From Kitasatospora sp. CB01950 (GTDB taxonomy: Bacteria > Actinomycetota > Actinomycetes > Streptomycetales > Streptomycetaceae), in the NCBI RefSeq assembly GCF_001905465.1, contig NZ_LISX01000011.1:155489-219488 (forward strand): 64,000 nucleotides of DNA. Reading direction: 5' to 3'. Both the position numbers and the translations under genes were made by a program. The notes under the pieces are model-generated. The model was not told the DNA's origin. It saw only the letters and a list, made by a program, of their open reading frames with translations, and ran no database searches. Positions 34,405 to 43,565 of the stretch are shown in pieces (position 1 is the stretch's first letter; each line of letters opens with the position of its first letter).

Positions 34405-35019
34405 ATGACGACCAGCACCCCCGCCGCCCGCACCCCCCAGCAGGACCGCAGCCGCGCCACCCGCCGCCGGCTGCTGGAGGCGGCGGTGGAGTGCCTGGCC
34501 GACGTCGGCTGGAACGGCTCCACCGTCGCCGTGGTCGCGGAACGGGCCGGCGTCACCCGCGGCGCCGCCCAGCACCACTTCCGCACCCGCGAGGACCTGT
34601 TCACCGCCGCCGTCGAACACGTCGCCGCCGAGCGGCTGGCCGCCGTCCTGGCGCACATGCGGGAGCTGCCGCCGCCCGGGCCGGAACGCACCGAGGCGGT
34701 GGTCGAGATGATCGTCCGCCTCTACACCGGCCCGCTGTTCCGGGCCGCCCTGCACCTGTGGGTGGCCGCCGCCACCGAGCAGCCGCTGCGCGAACGGATC
34801 GTCAGCCTGGAGAACCACGTCGGCCGCGAGGCGCACCGGGCCGCCGTCGAGTGCCTGGGCGCCGACGAGAGCGCCACCGGCGTCCGGGAGACCGTCCAGG
34901 CGACGCTCGACCTCGCCCGCGGCCTCGGCCTGGCGAACCTGCTCACCGACGACGGCCCGCGCCGGGCCGGCATCGTCCGCCAGTGGTCGCGCCTGCTGGA
35001 CGCCGCGCTGGCCGGCTGA
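34405..35019 (+). CDS. TetR-family regulator, probable controller of the AtuA/carboxylase operon
   Basis: A 204-residue regulator from ATG 34405 with RBS AGGAG 6 nt upstream. The TetR HTH spans residues about 14-60 (RATRRRLLEAAVECLADVGW, VVAERAGVTRGAAQHHFRTREDLF). The C-terminal helices form the ligand pocket. As the last gene of a catabolic operon, it likely binds the palindrome at 25004-25019 and is released by an acyl-CoA intermediate (inference). Confidence 0.9.
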   Translation: MTTSTPAARTPQQDRSRATRRRLLEAAVECLADVGWNGSTVAVVAERAGVTRGAAQHHFRTREDLFTAAVEHVAAERLAAVLAHMRELPPPGPERTEAVVEMIVRLYTGPLFRAALHLWVAAATEQPLRERIVSLENHVGREAHRAAVECLGADESATGVRETVQATLDLARGLGLANLLTDDGPRRAGIVRQWSRLLDAALAG

Positions 35020-35166
35020 GCCCCGGCCGGGCCGCCGTCGGGGCTGGTCACGGCCCTGACCGGCGGCGAAACCGGCAGATCACCGCCTTCCCCTTGCCGC
35101 GAAAGGCCCGGATCGAGGAGACTTCGACCTTCGGTCACATCGCCCGTACGACCACCAGTCGCAGGG

Positions 35167-37704
35167 GTGCGACAGGCCATGCAGTCTGGTGGAAGCCGGA
35201 ACGACCGGCGGAACCGGGGAAGGTACCGGGCAGGTGTCCAACTGAGCACGCACGGATTCGAACAGAAGCCCGGTCGCGACGCGGCGGGCGACGCCTCCGC
35301 GCGTCTGGCCGGGCACCGCCTGGTTCCGTTGGCCACCGCGCTGGTCCAGGACGACGGCCGCATCCTGCACTGGAGCGAGGAGGCCGAGGCGCTCACCGGC
35401 TGGACCGCCCAGGACGCCCTCGGCGCCCACCCCGCCCGGCTGCTGCTCGCCGACGACGGGGTCGACGACGGCGAGAAGCTGTTCGCGAAACTGCTCGCCG
35501 GCCGCGGCTGGTCCGGCACCCACCCGGTCCGCCGCCGCGACGGCTCCACCGTCGAACTGGAGTTCCACACCTACCCGATCGCCGGGCCGGACGGCTCCAC
35601 CCTGCTGCTGGCCACCGCCTCCGACGTGCACGCCCTGCACGAGGTGGAGTCCGACCTCGCGGTCTTCGACGGCTTCTTCAACCAGTCGCCGATCGGCCTC
35701 GCCGTCTACGACACCGACCTGCGCTTCGTCCGCCTCAACGGGGCACTCGCCCGGATCAACGGCCTCACCGTCGAACAGCACCGCGGCCGGCGGATCACCG
35801 CCGTGCTGCCCGGCATCAACGCCGCCGAGGTCGAAGCCGTCATGCGGCAGGTGCTGGCCACCGGAAAGCCCGTCATAGACGCCCGCTCGCACGGCCGCGT
35901 CCCCGCCGACCCGCGCCGCGACCGGGCCTGGTCCGCGTCCTACTTCCGGCTGGAGGACTCCACCGGACGGGTGCTGGGCGTCGCCTCCTCGATCATCGAC
36001 GTCACCGAGCGCTTCCAGGCCGAGGCCCGCGCCGCCCGCGCCCAGGAACGCCTCGCCCTGCTGGCCGCCGCCGGCGCCCGCATCGGCACCACCCTCGACC
36101 TCCAGCGCACCGCCGAGGAACTGGTCGAGGCGGTCGTCCCCCGGTTCGCCGACTTCGCCACCCTCGACCTGCTCGAACCCGTGGTGCGCGGCGAGGAACC
36201 CGCCCCCATCCAGCCCGGCAGAACCGTCCAGGTCCGCGCACTGGCCGTCGGCGAGGCCTACGGCACCAGCCTGACCGGCGCCGCCGACCAGGTCGGCGGC
36301 ACCGTCGAGTACGGCCCCGAGCGCACCTACACCAAGTGCCTGCGCAGCGGCCGCACGATGTTCAAGCCGCAGGTCGACGAGGAGGTGCTGCGCGGCATCG
36401 TCCCCAGCGAGGACCGGGTCGCCCCCGGCGTCGCCGCCGGCATCCACTCCTACCTGCTGGTACCGGTGATCGCCCGCGGCATGGTGCTCGGCGGCGCCGA
36501 GTTCATCCGCACCCGCAACCCCGAGCCGTTCGGCGCCGCCGACGTCTCGCTCGCCGAGGAACTCGTCGCCCGCACCGCCCTCGCCATCGACAACGCCCGC
36601 CTCTACCGGCGCGAACGCGAAACCGCCCTCACCCTGCAGCGCAGCCTGCTGCCGCAGGAGATCCACCGCACCCTCGGCCTGGAGATCGCCCACCGCTACC
36701 TGCCCTCCAGCGTGGTCAGCGAGGTCGGCGGCGACTGGTTCGACGTCGTCCCGCTGTCCTGCGGACGCGTCGCACTGGTGGTCGGCGACGTGATGGGCCA
36801 CGGCATCCGCGCCGCCGCCACCATGGGCCAACTCCGCACCGTCGCCCGCACCTTGGCCACCCTCGACCTGTCGCCCGAGCAGGTCCTCGGCCGACTCGAC
36901 GAGACCGCCTCGGCGATCGGCGACGGCCAGTTCGCCACCTGCGTGTGCGCCGTCTACGACCCCGTCGACCGCAGCGTCGTGATCGCCTCCGCCGGCCACC
37001 TGCCACCCGTACGGGTGGAACCCGACGGCACCGCCCAGATCATGCACCTGCCGCCCGGCGTCCCGCTCGGCATCGGCGGCGGCGCGTTCGAATCCACCGG
37101 GTTCACGCTGCCCGCCGGCTCCACCTTCGCGCTCTACACCGACGGCCTGGTCGAACGCCGCGGCCGCGACATCGACGAGGGCATCGACCTGCTCGCCCGC
37201 ACCCTCGCCACTCCCGGCCGCACCCTGGAGGAGAGCTGCGACGCCGCACTCTCCGCCCTGGTCACCGACGGCACCGAGGACGACATCGCGATGATCATGG
37301 CCCGGGCGCTGCCCCTGCCCGCCGACCGCATCGCCACCCTGGTCCTGCCCACCGAGGGCCCGCTGCCCGCCCGCGCCCGCCGCTTCACCCGCGCCACCCT
37401 GGAGAGCTGGGGCCTGTCCGGCCTCACCGACTACGCCGAACTCGTGGTCAGCGAACTCGTCACCAACGCCCTGCTGCACGCCGACGCCCCCCGCCGGCTG
37501 CGCCTGTTCCGCGACCGCACCCTCACCCTGGAGGTCTCCGACGCCGGCGGCCAGCCGCCCCGGCTGCGCACCTCCGCCGAGGAGGACGAGGGCGGCCGCG
37601 GCATCCACCTGGTCAGCGAACTCGCCCACCGCTGGGGCACCCGCCCGACCAAGCACGGCAAGGTCGTCTGGGCCGAGATCGAACTGCCCTACCGGCAGGG
37701 CTGA
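35167..37704 (+). CDS. PAS-PAS-GAF-PP2C (SpoIIE/RsbU-type) phosphatase with C-terminal HATPase domain
   Basis: An 845-residue multidomain regulator. Residues about 50-155 and 165-290 are PAS domains (VTERF marks the end of the second). About 295-460 is a GAF domain. Residues 475-690 form a PP2C SpoIIE phosphatase with VGGDWFDVVPL, VGDVMGHGIRAA, LYTDGLVERRG and TEDDIAMIM metal-binding acids. Residues 700-840 are an RsbW-like HATPase (VSELVTNALLHA, DAGGQPPRL, GRGIHLVSELA). Such proteins dephosphorylate anti-sigma antagonists and can act as anti-sigma kinases. Starts GTG 35167 and ATG 35179 are both possible. No partner STAS gene is near. Confidence 0.92.
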   Translation: MRQAMQSGGSRNDRRNRGRYRAGVQLSTHGFEQKPGRDAAGDASARLAGHRLVPLATALVQDDGRILHWSEEAEALTGWTAQDALGAHPARLLLADDGVDDGEKLFAKLLAGRGWSGTHPVRRRDGSTVELEFHTYPIAGPDGSTLLLATASDVHALHEVESDLAVFDGFFNQSPIGLAVYDTDLRFVRLNGALARINGLTVEQHRGRRITAVLPGINAAEVEAVMRQVLATGKPVIDARSHGRVPADPRRDRAWSASYFRLEDSTGRVLGVASSIIDVTERFQAEARAARAQERLALLAAAGARIGTTLDLQRTAEELVEAVVPRFADFATLDLLEPVVRGEEPAPIQPGRTVQVRALAVGEAYGTSLTGAADQVGGTVEYGPERTYTKCLRSGRTMFKPQVDEEVLRGIVPSEDRVAPGVAAGIHSYLLVPVIARGMVLGGAEFIRTRNPEPFGAADVSLAEELVARTALAIDNARLYRRERETALTLQRSLLPQEIHRTLGLEIAHRYLPSSVVSEVGGDWFDVVPLSCGRVALVVGDVMGHGIRAAATMGQLRTVARTLATLDLSPEQVLGRLDETASAIGDGQFATCVCAVYDPVDRSVVIASAGHLPPVRVEPDGTAQIMHLPPGVPLGIGGGAFESTGFTLPAGSTFALYTDGLVERRGRDIDEGIDLLARTLATPGRTLEESCDAALSALVTDGTEDDIAMIMARALPLPADRIATLVLPTEGPLPARARRFTRATLESWGLSGLTDYAELVVSELVTNALLHADAPRRLRLFRDRTLTLEVSDAGGQPPRLRTSAEEDEGGRGIHLVSELAHRWGTRPTKHGKVVWAEIELPYRQG

Positions 37705-37790
37705 CACCCGCCCGGCGGACACCGCTCGCCCGTCCGGCGGGGCTGACGGACAGTCGGAGGAACCCCCTCCTCCGTCCGGAAGGCCCCGCC

Positions 37791-38249
37791 GTGCAGCTCC
37801 GCCTCCCCGCCGCCCTCGCCGCCCTCGCCCTGGGCCTGGCCCTCGCTCCCGCCGCCGTCGCCGACGAGGAACCCGGCGCCTCCGACGCGGCCACCGCCAT
37901 CGAGATCACCGGGATCACCATCGACCCGAAGGTCCCCAGCCGCGTCCGGGTCGAACTCGACTACACCTGCGCCGCCTCCGACGGCCCGCGCTCGCTCAAC
38001 ACCTCCGTCGAACAGACCGACCCCGACGACCCCGCCACCGTGGCCTTCGGCTCCACCCGCACCTCGCCCACCCTGGTGGTCTGCGACGGCTCCGAACACA
38101 GCCAGAGCGTCGTCGTCCAGTCCAAGACCAGCAACTGGCTGGAAGGCGTCGACGCCGTCGTCATCACCACCCTCGCCGACCTCGGCGCCGCCCCGCCGGC
38201 CTTCGCCGACGCCCAACAACTCGTCCTCGACCTGCCCGCCGACGCCTGA
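37791..38249 (+). CDS. Small secreted protein of unknown function
   Basis: A 152-residue precursor from GTG 37791 with RBS GGAAGG. Residues 1-24 are a signal peptide (LRLPAALAALALGLALAPAAVADEE). The mature part has an immunoglobulin-like beta pattern (IEITGITIDPKVPSRVRVELDYTCAASDG) and two Cys (Cys near 61 and 102) that could form a disulfide. No catalytic motif. It lies 86 nt downstream of the phosphatase gene, so could be co-transcribed. Confidence 0.72.
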   Translation: MQLRLPAALAALALGLALAPAAVADEEPGASDAATAIEITGITIDPKVPSRVRVELDYTCAASDGPRSLNTSVEQTDPDDPATVAFGSTRTSPTLVVCDGSEHSQSVVVQSKTSNWLEGVDAVVITTLADLGAAPPAFADAQQLVLDLPADA

Positions 38250-38354
38250 CCCGCAGTCGGCCGACCGGCCGACCGGCCGTCAACCCCGGCGCGCCGCACG
38301 CCCGCCGCCGTCCGCGCCGCCCAGACTGGGACGCCGGACGGAAGGACACCGCGC

Positions 38355-39755
38355 ATGGCCCAGCCCACCACAGCCGGCGACACCACCACCGAGGTACGCC
38401 GCTGGCGGGCCCTCGCGGTCTGCCTGGTCGCCGGCTTCATGACGCTGCTGGACGTGTCGATCGTCAACGTCGCACTGCCGTCCGTGCGCGCCGGCCTGGA
38501 CATGTCGGAAGCAGGCCTCCAATGGGTGCTCTCCGGCTACTCGCTGGCATTCGGCCTGGTCCTCGTCCCCGCCGGGCGGCTCGGCGACGCGGTCGGCCGC
38601 CGGCCCGTCTTCCTCACCGGCCTCGCCCTGTTCACCGCCACCAGCGCGCTGGCCGGCGCCGCCCAGAACGAGGACTGGCTGGTCATCGCCCGACTGCTGC
38701 AGGGCATGTCCGGCGGCCTGCTCGTCCCGCAGGTCTCCGGCTTCATCCAGCAACTCTTCCGGGGCGGCGAACGCGCCCGCGCGTTCGGGCTGCTCGGCAC
38801 CACCATCGGCTTCTCCACCGCCGTCGGACCGCTCCTCGGCGGCCTGCTGATCGCCGCGTTCGGCGCCGAGGAGGGCTGGCGCTGGGTCTTCTACGTCAAC
38901 CTGCCGATCGGCCTGGTCGCCCTGCCCTTCGCCCGCCGCCTGCTGCCCGCCCCCACCCCCGACACCTGCGCCCGCCGCGACTTCGACCCCGTCGGGGTGC
39001 TGCTGCTCGGCGTCGGCACCGTCCTGCTGCTGCTCCCGCTCGTCCAGGCGCAGTGGCACGACGCCCGCAAGTGGCTGCTGCTGGCCGGATCGCTGCTCGT
39101 GCTCGCCGCCTTCGTCCGGTGGGAGCGGTGGTACGCGCGCCGCCGCGAACCGCTGGTCCACCCCGAGCTGTTCCGGACCCGCTCGTTCACCGCCGGCTCG
39201 CTGGTGTCGCTGCTGTACTTCGCCGGGTTCACGGCCGTGTTCTTCGTCTTCACGCTGTACCTGCAGTCCGGCCGCGGCTACAGCGCGCTCTACGCGGGCC
39301 TCGCCATCACCCCGTTCGCGCTCGCCTCCGCGGTCGCCTCCACCATCGGCGGACGGATCGTCACCCGGCACGGCCGCCGGTTGATCGCGTTCGGCCTCGC
39401 CACCGTCGCCGTGGGCCTGGCCCTCGCCGCGCTCGCCGTCCACCTCTTCAACGGCCCCTTCGTCGGCTGGGCCACCGCCCTGCCCCTGCTGATCGCCGGA
39501 CTCGGCAGCGGCCTGGTCGTCTCCCCGAACCAGGCCCTCACCCTCAACGAAGTCCCCGTCGCCCGGGCGGGCAGCGCCGGCGGCGTCCTGCAGACCGCCC
39601 AGCGGATCGGCTCCGCCGCGGGCATCGCCACCGTCGGAGCCACGTTCTTCGGGCACCTGCACACCCCCGCGGACTACCCGGGGGCGTTCCAGCTCAGCCT
39701 CGCCGTGGTCATCGGCTTCGTGCTGCTGGCGCTGGTCGCTGCGCTCCGCCCCTGA
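38355..39755 (+). CDS. MFS transporter, DHA2 (EmrB/QacA) type
   Basis: A 466-residue protein from ATG 38355 with RBS GGAAGGA. Fourteen hydrophobic segments are visible; motif A-like RLGDAVGRRPVFL follows helix 2 and motif C-like GTTIGFSTAVGPLLGGLL lies in helix 5. VSIVNVALPSVRAGLD is the typical DHA2 N-terminus. It exports drugs or metabolites using the proton gradient. The promoter region contains direct CGGCCGAC repeats (38255-38280). Confidence 0.92.
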   Translation: MAQPTTAGDTTTEVRRWRALAVCLVAGFMTLLDVSIVNVALPSVRAGLDMSEAGLQWVLSGYSLAFGLVLVPAGRLGDAVGRRPVFLTGLALFTATSALAGAAQNEDWLVIARLLQGMSGGLLVPQVSGFIQQLFRGGERARAFGLLGTTIGFSTAVGPLLGGLLIAAFGAEEGWRWVFYVNLPIGLVALPFARRLLPAPTPDTCARRDFDPVGVLLLGVGTVLLLLPLVQAQWHDARKWLLLAGSLLVLAAFVRWERWYARRREPLVHPELFRTRSFTAGSLVSLLYFAGFTAVFFVFTLYLQSGRGYSALYAGLAITPFALASAVASTIGGRIVTRHGRRLIAFGLATVAVGLALAALAVHLFNGPFVGWATALPLLIAGLGSGLVVSPNQALTLNEVPVARAGSAGGVLQTAQRIGSAAGIATVGATFFGHLHTPADYPGAFQLSLAVVIGFVLLALVAALRP

Positions 39756-39779
39756 GGACCGGGGAGCGCGAGAGCCGAC

Positions 39780-39932
39780 GGGCGCGAACCCAGGGGCGCG
39801 GGGAACTGCGCGACAAGCGCACGCCACGTCCGCAAGGTCGCGATCACGTGCAGGTCATTGTCCTGCGTCGCGATCTTGCGGACTGGGTGCCTTCCGCTTC
39901 GCGCAGTTCCTCGCACCCCCGGGTTCGCGCCC
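39780..39932. repeat. Long intergenic palindrome, copy 1 of an inverted pair
   Basis: The core 39792-39920 matches the reverse complement of 44200-44328 at roughly nine positions in ten. Internal dyads are GGGGAACTGCGCG...CGCGCAGTTCC and CCGCAAGRTCGCGAT...ATCGCGATCTTGCGG-like arms, and outer arms GGGCGCGAACCC (39780-39791) and GGGTTCGCGCCC (39921-39932). It lies between convergent genes and could fold into a terminator for both. Noncoding. Confidence 0.75.
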
Positions 39933-39938
39933 GCAGGG

Positions 39939-40514
39939 CTATCGTCGCGGCCCGGCGAAGGCGTACAGCGTGGTGCCGACCAGGAACAGGGCCGACGCCG
40001 TCACGGTGGACGCCGTGGTGCCGGCGGGCTGGTTCAGCCACATCGCCACCCGGCCCGGCGTCCCGCCGATCGGCGGGACCAGCAGTGTGAAGGCGAGCCA
40101 GCCGGTCGGCAGCGTCCACCCGTACGTGGTGCCCCAGCAGGCGGCGCCGAACGCGGCCAGGCCCGCCAGGCCCGCACTGTCACGGACCACCACCGAGGCG
40201 CCGGCCAGGTGGGGCCCCACGGCCTGGACGGCCAGCAGGACCGCTCCGGCGGCGGCGCCGATCAGCAGGACGTGCGCGGCCCGGCGCGGCGCCCAGCGGA
40301 TCGCGGCGGTGCGGTCGAGCACCGCGTCCTGCCCGCCGAGGCCGACGATCGCGGCCAGCACGTTCGCGGCCAGCACGAAGGCGGTGGTCCCCAGGTCGTC
40401 CGAGCCGTCCGGGGCGCCGTCCACCAGCGCCCACACACTCAGCGCGACGGCCGCCACCACCGCCGCCGAGAGCGGCACCTGACGCGAACGGGCATACAGC
40501 ACAAGCCAGTTCAT
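39939..40514 (-). CDS. Membrane protein, last gene of the ECF-ABC operon
   Basis: A 191-residue hydrophobic protein with about six helices from ATG 40514, overlapping the stop of the upstream permease (ATGA). It opens MNWLVLYARSRQVPLSA. It is probably a second, smaller transmembrane component of the ABC exporter or an accessory subunit. No known family was recognised. The C-terminus is 7 nt from the long palindrome at 39780-39932. Confidence 0.75.
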   Translation of the reverse strand: MNWLVLYARSRQVPLSAAVVAAVALSVWALVDGAPDGSDDLGTTAFVLAANVLAAIVGLGGQDAVLDRTAAIRWAPRRAAHVLLIGAAAGAVLLAVQAVGPHLAGASVVVRDSAGLAGLAAFGAACWGTTYGWTLPTGWLAFTLLVPPIGGTPGRVAMWLNQPAGTTASTVTASALFLVGTTLYAFAGPRR

Positions 40515-41914
40515 CGGCCCTCCGTTCCGGCCAGGACAGTCGCACGGTGGTCCACCGAGCAGGACAGCGCGGCGTCGTGCAGTGCGGCGATCCGGGCCCG
40601 CTGCTCGGCCGGGGGAGTGGCGGCGAACGCCGTCCAGGCGGTCCGGGCGTCCTCCCAGCCCTGCCGGTCGTACATGCTGGTGCCCGGGGTCTCCACCGGG
40701 ACCAGGGCGCTCTCGCCGAGCGCCCAGCTCGCGGCGACGCTCTGCGTGGCGGCGTCCTCGACCATCCCGCCCTCCCGGTCGGTGCGGGCGTAGCAGGTCG
40801 GGACGAGGCCCTGCGCGACCAGGGCGCGGGTGAGGTCCCGGCCGCTCGCGTGGGCGAACTCCCGTTCGTCGAAGTCCACCAGGACCGTTCCGGCGTCGAC
40901 CGGCCGCAGCCCGCCGAGGGCGCGCGGCTCGGCGTCCTCGCGGATCGCCTGTGGCGCCCGGTCGCCCAGTACCTCGTGCAGAATGTGCAGCGCCTCCGCG
41001 CCGCGCGCCGACAGTTCGGGCAGCCGGTGCCGGTTCTCCGTCGTCACGCACACCGGTCCGTCGCAGACCGGCCGGGCCGCCGCCGCGTCCACCACGTACG
41101 TGCGGCGGGCGTCGCCGGGCAGCACCGCCAGCGCCAGGGCCGCGCCCACCAGCACCGGGACGAGGGCCAGCAGCCGGGCCCGGCGGGTCGCGGCGACCAG
41201 CAGCGCGAATCCGGTCGCGGCCAGGCCCAGCAGCCACAGCGTCTGGCCGAGGTGGACGGAGCCGGACAGGGTGAGCAGCGACTCACGCGGGTCGACCGTC
41301 ACAGGGGAGAGCAGGGCGAACCGGTTCGGTGCGAAAGGGGCGCTGGGCACCGCGCCGTCGGTGGTGAACCGCAGCAGCGCGGCCACCGTCATCAGCGAGA
41401 GCACCACCAGCGCGGGCGGTGTCAGCACCGACGGCACGGCCCGCGCCACGCCCATGCCGAACACCGCGGCCGCCGCCAGGGCGAGCACCGCCACCAGCGA
41501 GATCGGCACCCAGCCCAGCGGCCGGTACCGGGTGTCGCCGAGCGCCACCTGCACGCCGCCCGCCGCCACCACCAGGCCGAACCCGGCCATCAGTACCCCG
41601 GCCATCGCCCCGGCGGGCAGCGCGGCGCGCCGCCAGGCCGGCTTCGGCACGGTGCCGAACAGCTCTGCCGTCCCCGAACGGGCGTCGCGCAGGCCGTACA
41701 GCGCGCCGGCACCGACCGACAGCGGCCACCAGAAGGCCAGCAGCCAGCGCGTCCACATCGCCATCGGCGTCCACTGCGCCGTCCAGCCGGCCGTGCCGCG
41801 CCACCAGATGCCGTCGATCGCGAACAGGATCGCCAGCGAGCCGCCGAGCACCAGCAGCCCGGCCCAGGGCGCGGCCGAGCGACGCAGCTCGGTCCGCAGC
41901 ACACGTGTGTTCAC
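40511..41914 (-). CDS. ABC-transporter membrane subunit with large C-terminal extracytoplasmic region
   Basis: A 467-residue protein from GTG 41914, overlapping the ATPase stop by 4 nt (GTGA). About six to seven helices occupy residues 15-290 (LLVLGGSLAILFAIDGIWW etc.). Residues about 295-467 are soluble, with a CDGPVCV pair of Cys and EALHILHEVLGDRAP, a region that resembles no catalytic domain I recognise. It pairs with the adjacent ATPase. Role: export or sensing across the membrane. Confidence 0.8.
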   Translation of the reverse strand: MNTRVLRTELRRSAAPWAGLLVLGGSLAILFAIDGIWWRGTAGWTAQWTPMAMWTRWLLAFWWPLSVGAGALYGLRDARSGTAELFGTVPKPAWRRAALPAGAMAGVLMAGFGLVVAAGGVQVALGDTRYRPLGWVPISLVAVLALAAAAVFGMGVARAVPSVLTPPALVVLSLMTVAALLRFTTDGAVPSAPFAPNRFALLSPVTVDPRESLLTLSGSVHLGQTLWLLGLAATGFALLVAATRRARLLALVPVLVGAALALAVLPGDARRTYVVDAAAARPVCDGPVCVTTENRHRLPELSARGAEALHILHEVLGDRAPQAIREDAEPRALGGLRPVDAGTVLVDFDEREFAHASGRDLTRALVAQGLVPTCYARTDREGGMVEDAATQSVAASWALGESALVPVETPGTSMYDRQGWEDARTAWTAFAATPPAEQRARIAALHDAALSCSVDHRATVLAGTEGR

Positions 41915-42717
41915 CAGATGCCCCCGGGTTGTTCGGTGTGGCGGAGCAGCGCCGAGTAGCCGCGCTCCAGCGGGCTGTCGCCCGGGTGTTCGGGCCCGCC
42001 GGCGGCGGCCAGGTCGTCCGGGGTGCCCTGGAAGACCAGGCGGCCGTCCGCGAACAGCACCACGTCGGAGCAGGCGGCGGCGACGTCCTCGACCAGGTGG
42101 GTGGAGACCACCACGCAGGTGTCCCGGCCGAGTTCCTGCAGCAGCTCGCGGAAGCGCAGCCGCTGCGCCGGGTCCAGCCCGGCGGTCGGCTCGTCCAGCA
42201 GCAGCAGGTCGGGGTCGTTGACGATGGCCTGGGCGATGCCGGCCCGCCGCACCATGCCGCCGGACAGCGTCTTCATCCGGTGGTCGGCGCGGTCCGCAAG
42301 GCCGACCCGTTCCACCGCCCGCTGGACGGCGCCGGGGATCTCGGCCTTCGGGACCTCCTTCAGCCAGGCCATGTACTCGACGAACTCGCGGACGGTGAAG
42401 CGCCGGTAGTAGCCGAAGTCCTGTGGCAGGTAGCCGATCCGGCGGCGCAGCGCCCGCAGGTCGGCGCCGTCGGCGGCGGTGCCGAGCAGTTCCAGCTCGC
42501 CGCCGGCCGGGCGCAGCACGGTGGCCAGCGCCCGGATCAGGGTGGTCTTGCCGGCCCCGTTCGGGCCGAGCAGGCCGTGGGCACCGGTGCCCAGGGCGAG
42601 GTCGAGGCCGTTGACGGCCATTTTCTTGCGTCCGGCCCGGACGAGCAGGCCCTCGGCGCGGATCTCCCAGGCATGGGTTTTGGGCGCGACGGAGGCCGCG
42701 CTGACGGCGCGTGGCAT
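41911..42717 (-). CDS. ABC-transporter ATP-binding protein
   Basis: A 268-residue ATPase from ATG 42717. Walker A GPNGAGKTTLI, Q-loop GYLPQDFGYY, signature LSGGMVRR, Walker B LLLLDEPTAGLD and the H-loop STHLVED are all intact. The type is the CcmA/NatA-like exporter ATPase (gives drug, bacitracin or lipid export). It lies 29 nt downstream of the anti-sigma gene, the only gap in this operon, and overlaps the permease start. Confidence 0.93.
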   Translation of the reverse strand: MPRAVSAASVAPKTHAWEIRAEGLLVRAGRKKMAVNGLDLALGTGAHGLLGPNGAGKTTLIRALATVLRPAGGELELLGTAADGADLRALRRRIGYLPQDFGYYRRFTVREFVEYMAWLKEVPKAEIPGAVQRAVERVGLADRADHRMKTLSGGMVRRAGIAQAIVNDPDLLLLDEPTAGLDPAQRLRFRELLQELGRDTCVVVSTHLVEDVAAACSDVVLFADGRLVFQGTPDDLAAAGGPEHPGDSPLERGYSALLRHTEQPGGIW

Positions 42718-42746
42718 GAAGGTGGTTCCTTCCGGAAAGGGGTGGG

Positions 42747-43565
42747 TCAGGTACGGGGTGCGGAGTAGGCGCGCCGACGGGCGAGCACGGTGGCCGCGCC
42801 GAGGACGAGCAGCAGCGCCCAGCCGGGCAGCTGCTCGGGCCGCAGCACGAACGGCAGGCGGCCGGTGGCCCAGAGGGGAGCCGCGACGGCGGCGGCCCAG
42901 ACGGCGACCAGCGCGGCGGCGGCCCGGCCGACGCCGACGACACTGCCCAGGGCGAGTGCGGTGGTGGTGAACGCCAGCGAAGGCAGCAGCCACTGCGCGG
43001 CCGACATCGCGCCGGTCAGCCAGCCCGCCGCCAGCAGCACCGGCAGCACCACGGCGAGCGCGGCGACGGTGCGCCGCAGCAGCAGCGGAAGGCCGGAGCG
43101 CGGAGCGGCGGCGGTCAGTTCGTGCGCCGGGTCGAGGCCAGGCGCCCAGGCGGCGGCGGCCGCGCACAGCGGCAGCACGGGCGCCACCAGCAGCAGCGGA
43201 GACACCCGGCCGAGCAGGTCCGGCGGCCCGGCGGAGTCCAGCGTCAGCGCCAGCACCACCACCGCGACGGCGGTCAGCAGCCAGGGCGTCACGGCCGGCA
43301 CGGCCCAGGCCGGCAGCCACCGGGCCCGCCGCCGCACCGGCACCGGGCGGGCCGTGCCCAACTGCGGCCCCAGCGCGGCGTGCACGGAGCCGACCAGCGC
43401 CGCGACATCGGGCGCCGCGGCCGGCACGGCCGCCGCCAGCAGCCCCCGGCAGGGCGCGCAGCCCTCCAGGTGCGCCTCCAACGCCCAGACGGTGTCCGCG
43501 GGCAGGCCGTCGCCGCCGCGCGCGTACTCGTCGATCAGCCCGGCCGAGGCGTGGTCCGTGCTCAT
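42747..43565 (-). CDS. Zinc-finger anti-sigma factor fused to a multi-helix membrane domain
   Basis: A 272-residue protein from ATG 43565, overlapping the sigma stop (ATGA). Residues about 28-45 contain HLEGCAPCRGLL, the HxxxCxxC ZAS/zf-HC2 motif of anti-sigma factors. The following 200 residues hold about six hydrophobic helices, far more than the single helix of most anti-sigmas. It would hold the ECF sigma at the membrane and release it on an envelope signal, perhaps sensed through the helices or the ABC transporter. Confidence 0.87.
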   Translation of the reverse strand: MSTDHASAGLIDEYARGGDGLPADTVWALEAHLEGCAPCRGLLAAAVPAAAPDVAALVGSVHAALGPQLGTARPVPVRRRARWLPAWAVPAVTPWLLTAVAVVVLALTLDSAGPPDLLGRVSPLLLVAPVLPLCAAAAAWAPGLDPAHELTAAAPRSGLPLLLRRTVAALAVVLPVLLAAGWLTGAMSAAQWLLPSLAFTTTALALGSVVGVGRAAAALVAVWAAAVAAPLWATGRLPFVLRPEQLPGWALLLVLGAATVLARRRAYSAPRT